From Ancistrus triradiatus (taxonomy: Eukaryota > Chordata > Actinopteri > Siluriformes > Loricariidae): 64,000 bases of DNA. A program made the translations under genes and the position numbers. Where the stretch lies: the NCBI GenBank assembly GCA_025084515.1, contig JAJAGP010001644.1, positions 108,143 through 172,142 on the forward strand, read 5' to 3'. Under the pieces are notes generated by a model. The model made no database searches. It was not told the DNA's origin and was given only the letters and a program-made list of their open reading frames with translations. Shown one piece after another: positions 12,301-27,300 of the stretch (position 1 is its first letter; the number at the start of each line of letters is the position of its first letter).

Positions 12301-15300
12301 AGATATACTACAGCCCACAAAGAGGGATGGAACAGTACCCCAAAGTAATTTCTCTACTAATAGAAATATTGCAGAATAATAATAACAAACAAACTTTATT
12401 AATGTACACTTTCCAAAAAAAAAGAATAATTTTCAAAATGTAATATCAACTCCATGTTCTGTGTCCATGAATAATATAATAGTATTTAAAATAATAATAA
12501 TAATATAAGGCCGTAAATGAATGTTAATTTTAGAATTAGAATTTGTCTCTGCATTTTGTGTGAATTTGTAAATTGTTTAAATTGTTACAAGCATTATTTA
12601 CAGGATTAAACTACAGGTATGCGCCATTATGCTCTGTGAAACAGGACATTGACCGAAATTGACGTTGCTGGATGTTACCATTGACACATACAGTGGGGCC
12701 AAAAAAATATTTAGTCAGCCACTGATTGTGCCAAGTTTCTCCTACTTAGAAAGATGAGAGAGGTCTGTTGACAATTTTCATCATAGGTAAACTTCAACTA
12801 TGAGAGACAAAATGAGAAAGAAAATCCAGAAAATCACATTGTCGGATTTTAAAGAATTTAATTGTAAATCACTGGTTGGAAAAAAAAAGTATTTGGTCAC
12901 CCACAAACAAAGCAAGATTTCTGGCTCTCACAGACCTGTAACTTCTTCTTAAGAAGCTCTTCTGTCCTCCACTCGTTACCTGTATGAATGGCACCTGTTT
13001 GACCTCGTTATCTGTATACAAAAGACACCTGGTCCAAAGCCTCGAACAGTCAGACTCCAAAACTCAAACCCATGACCAAGACCAAAGAGCTGTCGAAAGG
13101 ACACCAGGAAAGAAAATTGTAGACCTGCAGCAGGCTGAGAAGAGTGAATCTACAATAGGCAAGCAGGTTGGTGTGAATAAATCAAGGACTACAAAGCATT
13201 GATATAGCTCCCTCGGTCTGGGGCTCCACACAAGATCTTCATCCGTTGGGGTCAAAATGATCATGAGAACAGTGTGCAAAAATCCCAGAACTACATGGAG
13301 GGACCTGATGAATGTCCTGCAGAGAGCTGGGACTAAAGTAAACAAGGCCTACCAATCAGTAACACATTACGCCGAGAGGGACTCAGATCTTGGAGTGCCA
13401 GGCGTGTCCCCCTGCTTAAGTCAGTATAATTCCAGGCCCGTCTGAAGTTGCCAGAGAGCATATGGATGATCCAGAAGAGGATTGGAAGAATATCATGTGG
13501 TCAGATGAAACCAAAATAGAACTTTTTGGTAAAAGCTCAACTCGTCGTGTTTGGAGGAAGAACAATTCCTAGTTGCCCCATACCTACTGTGAAGCATAGG
13601 GGTGGAAACATCATGCTTTGGGGCTGTTTTTCTGCAAAGGGAACGGGACGACTTATCCATGTTAAGGGAAGAATAAATGGGGCCATGTATCGTAAGATTT
13701 TAAGCCAAAACCTCCTTCCATCAGTGAGAGCATTGAAGATGGAATGTGGCTGGGTCTTCCAGCATGACAATGATCCCAAACTCACCGCTCGGGCAATGAA
13801 GGAGTGGCTTTGTAATAAGCATTTCAAAGTCATGGAGTGGCATAGCCAGTCTCCAGACCTCAACCCCATAGAAAATTTGTGGAGGGAGATGAAAGTCCGT
13901 GTTGCCCCAAAACATCACTGCTCTAGAGGAGCTCTACATGGAGGAATACCAGCTACAGTGTGTGCAACCTGGTGAAGACTTGCAGGAAACGTTTGACCTC
14001 TGTCATTGCCAACAAAGGTTACTGTATGTTACAAAGTATTGAGTTGAACCAAATTTATTGGCCAAATACTTATTTTCCACCATATTTTACAATTAAATTC
14101 TTTAAAAATCCTACAATGTGATTTCCTGGATTTTTTTTCTCATTTTGTCTCTCATAGTTGAAGTGTAGCTATGATGAAAATTACAGACCTCTCTCATCTT
14201 TTTAAGTAGGAGAACTTGCACAATCAGTGGCTGACTAATATACTTTTTTGCCCCACTGTAGTAGTTTAGCTTAGAGATGCACCGGTTGCATTTTTCTTGG
14301 CTGATGCCAATTTCTTATTTTTAAATGTTTAAATAATTCAGATTTTGGCGGATTCAGATTTTCTTTCTGTCTAAGAATTATAAACGACAGCATACAGATC
14401 CAATTGCTAAAGAAAGATAGCAGGAGCTGTTGGCATGTACCTGTCTTTATTTCTCATTAGCTTTAGCTTTGTGGTCATTGGCCACAAAATATCAATCACT
14501 GAAAACTTGCTCAAATTTTAATTACTAGCCTTGATAAGATCCTTTTACCAGTTAGTGCAAGGGTACAAGCACGAGCAAAGACGCTGAATTGCAACTCACC
14601 CACTCAGGTAGCAGCGTCCACCAAACAAGAATGTAAGTCATACATACAGTAATCTATTAAATGCAGTAAAAACACACTCTTGTGCTAAATCCCGGCAGAA
14701 TTGCTACAACGTCGTTAAAAACACGTACTGTGAGCTTTTATCAACTAATAAAAAGGCATGCACAAAACGGATACATAAAACAGATCACAGACACACAAGA
14801 ACCCTTTAAAAATAAACAGACCATCGGGCCACATATTAAACATTGGAACTGGGAGACAAACACGGAGCGGCTGAGCATTATCTGTAAAAATTTAACGCTC
14901 CTTACTGACATGAATTTATTTCTGAATTAACGTTAATCCAAGCACAGCCCCCCAATAGCGTCTGGCTGTTCATGTATGTGGCTGTGTTTGTGCCGCTGTT
15001 GGCGTCACAAGTGCGCAAGTGTATTCTAACTGTGACTGGAACTAAATCGGATATATGAAACTGATTGCATCGAAAACTGGCTGATTCCAGTCACCAGCCG
15101 ATCAATCAATCAGTGAATCTCTAGTTTAGATACTTTGCACATAGTGTTTTATTTTAAACATTAATGATAATTAAAACACAATATGGAAACATTAAGTACA
15201 GTACTGTACTGTGCAGTACAATCCAGCAATACTGATCAACGTTGCCATGTTGTTTTCTGCCTTCAAGACTGCGATTCTCTTTATTGTCAGCAGGTGTCCC

Positions 15301-18300
15301 AAGGGTTTGTTTGTGATAGTTTTTTGTCATTCAGACTGAAATGAGAGGTATAGAAGAGTTTTTATTCTTTATAGAAGATGTTACAATAATGAAATTTAAG
15401 CTGATGATTAGTTGTCATATAAATAATTGCAATTTAATTGTTTGTCCATTGAACGCAACTAATGAAGTACAAGCATAAAGTGACTGAAAAACCATTTTCT
15501 TTACTCAGTACTGATTACTGTCAAAATGATGCACTGCATGTGCGTGCACCCACAAACTCACACAAATCCCCACACACGTACAGTGGTGCTTGAAAGTTTG
15601 TGAACCCTTTAGAATTTTCTATATTTCTGTTTAAATATGACCTAAAACATCATCAGATTTTCACACAAGTCCTAAAAGTAGATAAAGAGAACGCAGGTAA
15701 ACAAATGAGACAAAAATATTATACTTGATCATGTATTTATTGAGGAAAATGATTCAATATTACATATTAGTGAGTGGCATAAGTACGTGAACTTTTGCTT
15801 TCAGTATCTGGTGTGACCCTCCCATGTGCAGCAATAACTGCAGCTAAACGTTTCCTGTAGCTGTTGATCAGTTCTGCACACCGGCTTGGAGGAATTTTAG
15901 CCCATTTAGCCAATGTGAATGCTTAGAAGTTACCCTGGGGTCCTTTGTGACCTCGCCAACTATTGCTCTTGGAGTGATCTTTGTTTTTTGACCACTCCTG
16001 GGGAGGGTAACAATGGTCTTGAATTTCTTCCATTTGTACAAATTCTGTCTGACTGTGTATTGGTGGAGTCCAAACTTTTTAGAGATGGTTTTGTAATCTT
16101 TTCCAGCCTGATGAGCATCAACAACTCTTTTTCTGAGATTTTCAGAAAACTCCTTTGTTCGTGCCATGATACACTTCCACAAACATGTGTTGTGAAGAGC
16201 AGACTTTGATAGATCCCTGTAAAACGGGGTGCCCACTCACACCTGATTATCATCCCATTGATTGAAAACACCTGACTCTAATTTGACCTTCAAATGAACT
16301 GCTAATCCTAGAGGTTCACATACTTTTGCCACTCACTAATATGTAATATTGGTGTATATTGGTAAGTATAGTACTAGTATGTAGTATTGGTAAGTATAAT
16401 ATTTTTGTCTCATTTGTTTAAATGGGTTCTCTTTATCTACTGTTAGGGTTTGTGTGAAAATCGGATGATGTTTTAGGTGAATATATCAGCAAAAAACCTC
16501 ATTCTGATAGCATACATGCCAAAAATATGGAATTAACTACAGAGCTAACAAATATACCAACATTACTCAGCACTGCTTTCTAAACATGTTATAGCACCAA
16601 GTTAGAAGTTAACCACATTATGTCTTACTGATTGCATTTACTGCTTTTTTTTAATTCAAACTTAGTTGCCTCAACACAGTGCACCAAATTCAGACATTCT
16701 GCTTGTTTGCAGAAATCTACCAACTGTGTAAAATTGCTGTCAGTCCTTCAATAATTTTCACTGAATTGTGATGATCTTAAATAATTGCAGTTAGACGATT
16801 TACGTAATATTGTGGATGTTAAACGACACATACCTGTACCTGTATTTATTAGGAAGTCACTTAGAATTATATCGTTGGGCCAGGTAAAACGTCATAACAT
16901 CCCCCCCAGTGATATCCTTTCAAACAACGCTTCCATGTTTTTCTGAAGTGGAGTGTCTTTTTCACCGCGCATTGCCACCCGTGTGTTCTCTTTGTTAGCT
17001 AGTTTTGCTTTGTTTCCACCATATGTGGCAAATCTTGTGTTGTGTTTTTCGAAAAAAAAAATACTGCAGTGTCATGTCCGTTATGTAAAATCCAAACAGT
17101 TCCATATATCTAATTATCTACTTATTTTAGTCCCAGCTCCTCCGTGTGTTTGCTAAACCCTAATGAGGCTGGATGGTGTGTGTCCTAATGACCTTCCCGC
17201 TCTGGGCTATTACAGGTATTTGTGTGTCGGTAAGGGAAAATGGCGAGTTGGGATTAATAAATATAGTGGCATTTCATTTGCTAAAACACTTTGGGATATC
17301 CATGTCAACACTTTCAGTGCATGTAATAAAATGTATTTAGTATAGCATGGTTCTAGCAGCATCTCTTTGTTAAGGTACATCATAGAACCATAACCTAAAA
17401 TGTGTCAAATCCCTACTACTTAGGGTTTTTCGATCCCCCCCATGACACTGACCAGAATAAGTGGAGGCCAAAAGAATAATGGGAAGGAAAGAAGCTGGCT
17501 GAAACACTATTCTGAAACACATCTGTTTTGTTCTGAAACTGGGACTGTGGTAGCTAGCAGTTAAGGTACTGGTCTTGGGTACCCAGAAGGTCCAGGGGTT
17601 CAAATCACCACCCCTTCCAAGCTGCCACTGTTGGGTCCTGTTGAGCAAGACCCTTAAACCACGCAATTGCTTGGACTGTAAGAAATGGCATCAATTGTAA
17701 GTCGCTCTTGATAAGGAAGGCTCACTGCTAAATGCTGTAAATGTAAATGTAAATGTTCTTACAGTGGTGCTTGAAAGTTGTGAACCTCTTTAGATAAATT
17801 TTCTGTATTTCTGCATAAACTTGACCTTAAAAACATCATCAGATTTTCCACACAAGTCCTAAAAGTAGATAAGAGAACCCCAGTTAAACAAACGAGTCAT
17901 AAATATGATAACTTGGTCTTCATTTATTATTGAGGAAAAGGATCGAAATATTACACATATTACTGACTAGCAAAAGTATGTGAACCTTTGCTTTCAGTAT
18001 TTTGGTTGTGACCCTTGAGCAGCAGTTACTGCAACTAAATGTTTCCTGTAACTGTTGATCAGTCCTGGACCCACCGGTTTGGAGGAATTTTAGCCTGTTC
18101 CTTCCGTACAGAAAACAGCTTCAAAAACTTTGGGATGGTGATGAGGGTTTCCTCACATTAAACTGCTCACTTTTCAGGTCCTTCCAAACATTTTTGATTT
18201 GATTAACATCAGGACTTTTGACTTGGCCATTCCAAAACATTAACCTTTATTCTTCTTTTAAACCATTCTTTGGTAGAACAACTTGTGTGCTTTAGGGTCG

Positions 18301-21300
18301 TTTGTCTTGCTGCAATGACTCACCTCTTGAGATTCTAGTTCATGGACAGATGTCCCAGACATTTTCTCTTTAGAATTCCCTGACATAATTCAGATTTTGT
18401 TGTTCCATCAATGATGGAAAGGGCCGTTCTGGCCCAGATGCAGCAAAAGAGGCCCAAACCATGATATATGCCATTTACATTTACTTTACAGCATTTACCC
18501 CAGACACCCTTATTCAGAGCCGACTTAAAATTTGGTACAGTCTTACAATCCAAGCAATTGTGGGTAAGGGTCCTTTGCTCTCAAGGACCCGACAGTGGCG
18601 TTAGCTTGGCAGAGGTGGGATTTGAACCCCTGGAACGTATTTTGATCCAGAGTCCAGTACCTTAAAATCTAGGCTACCACAGTACCAGACACCCATGTTT
18701 CACAGATGGGATGCTGGAATTCCTAAGCCTGGGAATGGCAGTGTTTTCATTTCTCCAAACAGAATCAGCTTTTCTTTTAATAAACCAAAAGTTCTATTTT
18801 GGTCTCATCCGTCCACCAAACATTCTTCCTGTAGCTTTCTGGCTTGTCCATGTGATCTTTAGCAAACTGCAGACAAGCAACAATGTTCTTTTTGGAGAGC
18901 AGTGGCTTTCTCCTTGCAACCCTGCCATGCACACCATTGTTGTTCAGTGTCCTTCTGATGGTGGACTCATGAACATTAACATTAGCCAATGAGAGAGAGA
19001 ACTTCAGCTGCTTAGAAGTTACCCTGGGGTCCTTTGTGACCTCGCCAACTATTACACGCCTTACTCTTGGAGTGATATTTGGTCGACCACTCCTGTCGAG
19101 GGTAACAATGGTCTTGAATTTCCTTCATTTGTACACAATCGGTCTGACTGTGGATTGCTGGAGTCCAAACTCTTTAGAGATGGATTGTAACCTTTTTCCA
19201 GCCTGATGAGCATCAACAACTCTTTTTCTGAGGTCCTCAGAAATCATCTTTGTTCATGCCATGATGCACTTCCACAAACGTGTGTTATGAAGAGCAGACT
19301 TTGATAGATTCCTGTTCTTTAAATAAAACAGGGTGCCCATTCACACCTGATTGTCATCCCATTGATTGAAAACACCTGACTCTAATTTCACCTTCAAATG
19401 AACTGCTAATCCTAGAGGTTTACATACTTTTGCCACTCACTAATATGTAATGTTGAATCATCTTCCTCAATAAATAAATGAGCTTATGGAAACTTATTTG
19501 CACTAAGATTACTGTACTGTAGATGGAAAAATGAAGAAAAACATGATAAACACAGCAGACATCTTCTCTGAGAAAGGCTGTTTTGAAGCTGAATCACTGA
19601 ATCACCGTGTACTGAATTGTGAATTGCGTAGCTCGACTCATACATGTTTATGGAAGTGTGTCGAGAACCAAGACAAATTTATCAGAATGCTTTGAGAACC
19701 GAATTCAGCAAGTTCTGAGTTGGTTGAGAACCTAGGTACCACTGTATTCTTATGTTGGACATTTTGGACATTGGGCACCTCTGTTGTTTCTTTGTGAAAT
19801 ACTTATCACCCCCCCTAATGACTGCTGAGATTGTATTTTGCCAGTCTTATTTTTCAACTAAACTAAGCCTTGGGAAATGAAGAAACGTGGTGTTAAACAA
19901 GAGGAAACAACATGTGGTGCAGTTTAAGTTTGAAATCAGTATTGTGGAAGTATTTATAAACTCTCTTGAACCTTCAGTGATTCACTGTTGTCTGTCTTCC
20001 AGGAGGCAATGCAGATGAGACAGGTCAAGGAGAAAGCCAGATTGCAGAAGCAGAAAGAGGACGATAAGTGTCAAATTCTGTCTCTAGAAGCAGCAGGGAT
20101 GAACAGCATTAAGCTCATGCACCAGCACAAAGCTCAGAAGGAACGCAACAGAAAGCAGAAGTAAGTACTCTCAGAAAATTGGAACAGTTCTTATATAACA
20201 AATCATACGGTCATGACCAGAAATATTGGCACCTTTTCAGTTCTTCCAGGTAATTGATAAAATAAAAATGCCTTGTTATTCACACATGCATTTCCTTTGT
20301 TTGCATTGGAACCGCACAAAAAAAATCTGAGAAAAAGGAGGATTTGATCATATTTAGGACTGAATTCTGAAAATGGACTGGACTATGTTGATGGCACCCT
20401 TTAAAATTCGTACAATAGAATTTGGATTTCAATCAGGTGAAATGATGTAAGAGTTCAACTATTTCTGTACTGATTTCGCTGTACTTGAAGTGGCATAATA
20501 CTGGTATACCGAGGTTAATATTTAAAAAACAGATGAAATAAAAGAATATTAAAAGTTACTTACAGTGATTAAAAAAAGACAAACCCACAGTTTTCTTTGA
20601 AATAGCTTGAAACTGACAAAGTAACTGACATCCATCAGTGTTTGTTCTATATATATAAAAATGGTAAACACTTTCGCTTTTAATTAGATTCAACAGAATA
20701 TTTTCAATAATAAAACAAATGAAAATGACATGGACAAAAAGTATAGGATCTTAATCCTTATCCTAATATTTGGTTACCTGACCTTTACAGGCTATCACTT
20801 CAAATAAGGGTTGGGTATTGTTTGCATTTTATTGATTCCAATTCCGGTGATCGATTCTGGTTCTTATCGATTCCATGTTTCAATTCCAAAATGGTGAAAA
20901 AAATGTTTCTTCTTCCCATTTAAACCTATTACCGTATTTTTCGGACCATAAGGCGCACTTAAAATCCTTTAATTTTCTCAAATATCGACAGCGCGCCTTA
21001 AAATGCGGTGCAATCTAATGTATGAATTAATCTGGTTGTGCTTTCTTACCTAGAACCAATTGTAGATGGTACACGGCGCTCATAAATCTGTCAAAATGTT
21101 TTAGCATGGCGTTGGTAAGTTACAAAGCTTACGGCCACCGTAGTCAGGAACATAGCGGAGTAATAACGATCTGTGCCTCATTATTATGGTATGTAGGTTC
21201 ATTCATTTATTTTCGAAGCGGATTTTAAACTCGGCGCTATCAGTCACGCAGTACAACATGGAAATAGAGCAGCTGCGAGAGATTTCAACATTAACGAATC

Positions 21301-24300
21301 AATGGTACGGAAGTGGAGGAAGCAAGAATACGCCCTGCACCAGGTGAAGAAGACCAAATTGAGCTTCCGACGGAACTTAAGAGTTTTGTTTCATTTCATG
21401 CGCCTTATAACGCTTTATAGCCCGAAAAATACGGTATAAGTTAAATGCTTAACATGGCTTAATGTACTAAAGCATTGACCTAGGAAAACCAAACTTCTCT
21501 CAGTTATTACTGCTCATACGTACTCTCTACTGGTGAAATGATGAATTTTGTTACCCAAAGAAAAGTAATCGTTTTTATGTTAAGCTTTTTTTTACTTTTT
21601 TACCTTTTTTACTTTCACTTTTTTATTAAGCAATAGGTATTGGGATGAAGCATTTGAGCAAGCGCGACAGTTGAACACGGTACACTGCCAGAAGCTCACT
21701 ATTATGCTGGTGTTTTGTTTTGCTGTGTTGGCGGTAACCTCCTTACAAACAGATCAACTTTCCACAGATATTGTATTAGCCTTTCTTTTTCTCTCAAACA
21801 AAGCTCTTGAGCTCTTTTGAGCATCTATATTATCGTGATGATGTACGTGATCCATGACACACCGGTCCTGATAGATAGACACTGGAATTTGTTTATTTAA
21901 CAGGTACCCGAATCTATGAATTACCGATTCGGAACTGGGTTTCGATACTAAACCCTATTAGGCAATATCTAAAATCTAAATATGTCCTTAATCTATGAGA
22001 CTTATTTAATAACTCCTAATACATCCAACAGATAATCATATGCCCGTATTGTCTTCTGGATTTTTGTAGAGAATTCCAGGAGAGACAAAAAGCCAGGCGA
22101 ATGGAAATACTCTCCAAACTGGTCCTGGAGGAAGAGCAGAAGGAGAGAACCGAGAGACGGCATGCTCTCCTTTTTCCTCCCTCGCCACCTCATGTGACTC
22201 AGAGCATGGTGCTAAAGCAACGAGAACTGAGGCTGTTCAAGAACTTATTGCCTCCATCAGCACCAGCAGAGAGAGAGGTAGAAAAAAAGCTGCTAGCGTC
22301 AGTATATTGGGTGTGCTAAAATGAGCAATGAATGCTTACCAACTGTTCATGCTTATGGCGTCATTATTTTTAGCATTTGCCAATCTCAGCCCCGCTTGTT
22401 GTTCTTGTTTGCACATTTAACCCTTGCTTTGTTCTTACTCCCCTTTCTAAGCTTGGTGAGTTGAATTAGGTAAATTGTGAACTGTTCTATAGGAAAAAAA
22501 ACCCTAAGGTTTATTTGCAAACTATTTTATAGGTAGTTAAAAAAATAGTAAATAAATAAGTTGGTACAAAATCATGAATGAATTTACCAGGCTTCGAGAT
22601 AAGTTGACACACTGCTACTGAGAGCTAGATGTACTAAGCACCCATTTCAGGTGTAATTTGGCTGCATTCTGATGAACTGTTTATTGTATGTTAATTTTTT
22701 CATTCCCTTTATTACCCCGAGGGGAAATTTGTTTTGCATTCACGTATACTACACATCTATCAATATGCACACACACAAAAAAAACCAAACAAAAAAACAC
22801 CATCAACACCACATCAAAACCACACAATATGTTCATATATTACATCCAATAAATACATATCACAAATTTAATAACCCTATAGCCCTAGGTATAAAAGAGT
22901 TCTTCCATCTGTTGCTTTTCACCTTTGGGAGCCTAAATCTGCATCCAGAAGGAAGAATCTGAAACTCCAAATTAAGTGGACGGTCCGACAAACTCCGTAT
23001 CACTCTCGCTTTTTGAGTAGTACAACAAATAAATGTCATTTAAAGAAGCTTGAGCAGTACCAGTTATTTTGTTTGCCTCTTTAATAATGGTTCTCATTAA
23101 TAATTTCTCAGTTGACATGCATTTATTGCATGCTTCTCTGTACATATGCACTTGAGGGGAAATCATGCAAAAAATTGGGAAGCCACCTCAAAGTATGGCT
23201 TATTACATTACTAAAGGTATTTAGGGTGGAAATTTCTGAGGAAAACAGCTGGTAGAATTAGGGATGCACCAAAATGAAAATTTGTGGCCGACACCAAAGA
23301 CAATTAAACGTTTGGCCAAAGGTTGAATACTGAATCTGGTTTTTCACAGTTGTTCATTAATTTTGCCATTTCTTTCACCACTGCATAAATATTTTTTTTT
23401 CTTACTGAAAAAAACAATCCAAAATGTTTTAAAAATAAAAAATTATACATTTTAATAATAATTATTATTTTAAAATAGTTTGTACCTAAATATGTGTAAC
23501 ATTTAATTGCAGGACTATGCGGAAGACTTAAAAATGAAATAAAAGAAATACATTGCACATGTTGTTCTGTGTTATAGGTGTTAAATATGTATGTACTTAT
23601 GTAAGTGTACTTTTTGTTAATTTCACATATTAATACTTTGACTCTTGCTAGTTTAAATCAATTAATTCATTACCAGTTACCAGCTAAATATGCTAATAAC
23701 CACAGAAGGGCTTACGTTTCCTCCATGTTAGTCCTCATATTATTTTATGTGCTTTTTTCTCATAGTTGAAGTGTACCTATGATGAAAATAACAGCCCTCT
23801 CTCATTTTTCTAAGTAGGAGAACTTGCACAATAAGTGGCTGACTAAATACTTTTTTACCCCACTGTATCAGTCTCTATATCATTTTTTTCTGCTGCTTTC
23901 TTATAGTGAAATTTTGCAGTGTGTAGTTTGGGTAATCATCTACCAAGTATTGATGTCTGACGTATGTCCTATTGTAGTTATGAAGCGAACGAGCAGAAAT
24001 TTCAGAAGTGAACAAGAAACTGAAATGCATGCTCAAATCATTGACGAGAGCACAGGGAGAAGTGAGCACATTAACTCCCGGGGGGCTGTGTTTGAAATGT
24101 GCTGTACTTGTCTCTGTTGTAGCTGTTGTTGCTCAGTTTTTCTGATTTTTTTTCACGTTTGTTGTGCCTGACTAGCTCAATTTAAACCTTCCTCTGTGTA
24201 AAAGACAATGATCTCACGCCATAGGGTAGCCAGTGAGGTGGCCATACTTTAATGACTAAAACAGCAAAAATGCAAAAATTGATTTCGATTTTTTTTCCCG

Positions 24301-27300
24301 GGAAAGCAATAAACAGTATGATACTGTCCCACAGATGCTGAGCATCTCACATCATTTGTGCTTTCAGTGAACTTTTAACATTTAAATGTATTAAAATATA
24401 TAATGTAGGTCTCGTTTTAAGACTGGTTCTGCATTGTACAACATTTCTTAATTTTTGATGTCTCTGAGTTCTTTGTATTAATGACTCTCTTCCATTTGAT
24501 GTTGTAGTTAGTTCGGGAACGATGCCCAACCCGCCCTGCGTCATCTCCTGACAGCTCCAAAAGTGGCATCGGCTCCTCACTAGATTCCATGGGGGAGCGA
24601 AATAGACAAGGATATGGAGAGAAAGCATGTGAAGAGGTGGATGAGGCTATGAAGGGAGACAGCAGGAGAGAGTTCCTGGTCCAGCCAGAATTCCCTGGCC
24701 TCTGGGATCGCAAGCACACGGTAATTAGAGATGTTCATCATATTTCGTCCATGTCACACTAGGCACTGACCACTAACTAGTGTCTACAAAAGCATAGTAC
24801 ATTTTCAGTGTGGAGTTTGCATGTTCTCTGCATGACTGTGACGATTTCCTCTCGTTACTCCAGATTCCTACATTCCAAGTACATGCATTAGGTCAACTGA
24901 TGTCTCTAAAGTGCCCCAATTTGAATGAGTATGAGTGTGTGCTTGTGTGTGCCTTATGAATAGTTGGCTGCCTGTCTAGGGTTGGTTCCTGCCTTGCTCC
25001 ATGTGCTGCCTGTTAGGCCGTGGCTCTGCACGACCCTGAATTGGATTAAATGGGTACAGTGCCTTGCAAAAGTATTCGGCCCCCTTGAACTTTTCAACCT
25101 TTTGCTACAATTCAGGATTTAAACATAAAGATATGAAATTGTAATTTTTTGGTGAAGAATCAACAACAAGTGGGACACAATCGAGAAGTGGAACAAAATT
25201 TATTGGATATTTTAAACTTTTTTTAGAAATAAAAACCTGAAAAGTGGGGCGTGCGAAATTATTCGGCCCCCTTGCGTTAATACTTTGTAGCGCCATCTTT
25301 TCCTGCGATTACAGCTGCAAGTAACTTGGGGTATGTCTCTATCAGTTTTGCACATCGAGAGAATGAAATTTTTGCCCATTCTTCCTTGCAAAACAGCTGG
25401 AGCTCGGTGAGGTTGGATATAGAGCGTTTGTGAACAGCAGTTTTCAGCTCTTTCCACAGATTCTTGATTGGATTCAGGTCTGGACTTTGACTTGGCCATT
25501 CTAACACCTGGATACATTTATTTGTGAACCATTCCATTGTAGATTTTGCTTTACGTTTTGGATCATTGTCTTGTTGGAAGATAAATCTCCGTCCCAGTCT
25601 CAGGTCTTTTGCAGACTCCAACAGGTTTTCTTCCAGAATGGTCCTGTATTTGGCTCCATACATCTTCCATTATTTAACATCTTCCCTGTCCCTGCTGAAG
25701 AAAAGCAGGCCCAACCATGGATGCTGACAACACCATTGTAACGTGCGAGGCGGATGGGAAGCAGGAGACGAACGAGGTTTTAAAGGTAAAAGGGCTTATT
25801 ATCAAACAAACACAGAAAGCAGGCAGATAAAAACGCGAAAACGGGGTAGGAGGACAAAAATGGAAAAGGTGTGAAACAGAACCGAAAACGGGTAGGCAAA
25901 CATTAAACTGAGACCGAGGTCGCAAAAACAGGTGGAGAAATAAAACAGAAACACGGTAGTGAACGAGAACGACAATAACAACTGAAGATGAGGGCAAGGA
26001 CGACGAGAGGAGAGTGCGGTGGAACGCGTAGGGACGCGGAGACGAGGGGCGGCGCGTAGGGACACAACCGGACATAGAAGAAAATCAATAACCCGCGCCC
26101 AGTTCTCTCGCGGGCGGCTTTTATAATAAGCCTCACGGCTGAGCACAATCATCGCGATTGCCGTGGGGCTTCCTGATTGGCTGTTGCACGGCGAGCGCTG
26201 CCGTGGCCGTGACAACATTGTTGACCGTGGGATGGTTTGCGTCAGGGTTGATGAGCTGTGTTGCTTTTACGCCAAACATAACGTTTTGCATTGTGGCCAG
26301 AAATTTCGTCTGAACAGAGCACCTACTTCCACATGTTTGGTGTGTCTCCCAGGTGGCTTGTGGCAAACGTTTTATGGATATCTTTGAGAAATGGCTTTCT
26401 CTTGCCACTCTTCCATAAAGGCCAGATTTGTGCAGTGTATGACTGATTGTTGTCCTATGGACAGAGTCTCCCACCTCAGCTGTAGATCTCTGCAGTTCAT
26501 CCAGAGTGATCATGGGCCTCTTGGCTGCATCTCTGATCAGTCTTCTTCTTGTTTGAGCTGAAGGTTTAGAGGGATGGCCGGGTCCTGGTAGATTTGCAGT
26601 GGTCTGATACTCAATCCATTGAAATATGATCGCTTGCACAGTGCTCCTTGAGATGTTTAAAGCTTGGGAAATCTTTTTGTATCCAAATCCGGCTTTAAAC
26701 TTCTCCACAACAGTATCTCGAACCTGCCTGGTGTGTTCCTTGGTCTTCATGATGCTCTCTGCGCTTTAAACAGAACTCTGAGACTATCACAGAGCATGTG
26801 CATTTATACGGAGACTTGATTACACACAGGTGGATTCTATTTATCATCATCAGTCATTTAGGTCAACATTGGATCGTTCAGAGATCCTCACTGAACTTCT
26901 GGAGTGAGTTTGCTGCACTGAAAGTATAGGGGCTGAATAATTTTGCACGCCCCACTTTTCAGTTTTTTATTTCTAAAAAAAGTTTAAAAATATCCAATAA
27001 TTTCGTTCACTTCACGATTGTTCCCACTTGTTGTTGATTCTTAACAAAAAATTACAATTTCATATCTTTATGTTTGAAGCCTGAAATGTGGCAAAAGGTT
27101 GAAAAGTTCAAGGGTGCCGAATACTTTTGCAAGGCACTGTATATAATGAATGAATGAATGAACTTAATTGTTTATTAGTGTATGCCATTTTAAAACAGGA
27201 TTGACATTGTCTGAGCAGTAGAGCTTTGTCCCAAAACAGTTTTATGGATATCTAGTAGGGTTGGGCAATATGATGGTATTTTATCGTACCGTGTCCAATT

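Larger units (their letters stand above)
17762..19488 (-). mobile_element. Tc1 family A copy with SINE insertion
   Basis: It begins CAGTGGTGCTTGAAAGTTGT directly after the SINE tail. The minus-strand transposase is broken by many single-base indels. The right terminal repeat is cut at about 19488, where family I sequence starts. A family C SINE interrupts it at 18468-18684. Confidence 0.87.
25057..27139 (-). mobile_element. Tc1-like transposon family E with internal insertion
   Basis: TA flanks at 25055-25056 and 27140-27141. The ends are CAGTGCCTTGCAAAAGTATT and its complement, with about 200-bp terminal repeats. The total is 2.08 kb because a 0.48-kb foreign element splits the transposase at about 25740-26217. 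Without it the length is about 1.6 kb, normal for Tc1. Confidence 0.92.

Noticed and set aside
17541..17755. A tRNA gene
   Set aside because: Box A and B-like motifs are present, but no cloverleaf can be drawn and the same unit recurs with a simple-repeat tail. It is a SINE.
25674..26218. Overlapping minus frames of 81-138 codons rich in Phe, Leu and Ser
   Set aside because: They lie inside the non-autonomous element that splits the family E transposase. No domain, and no conserved start.
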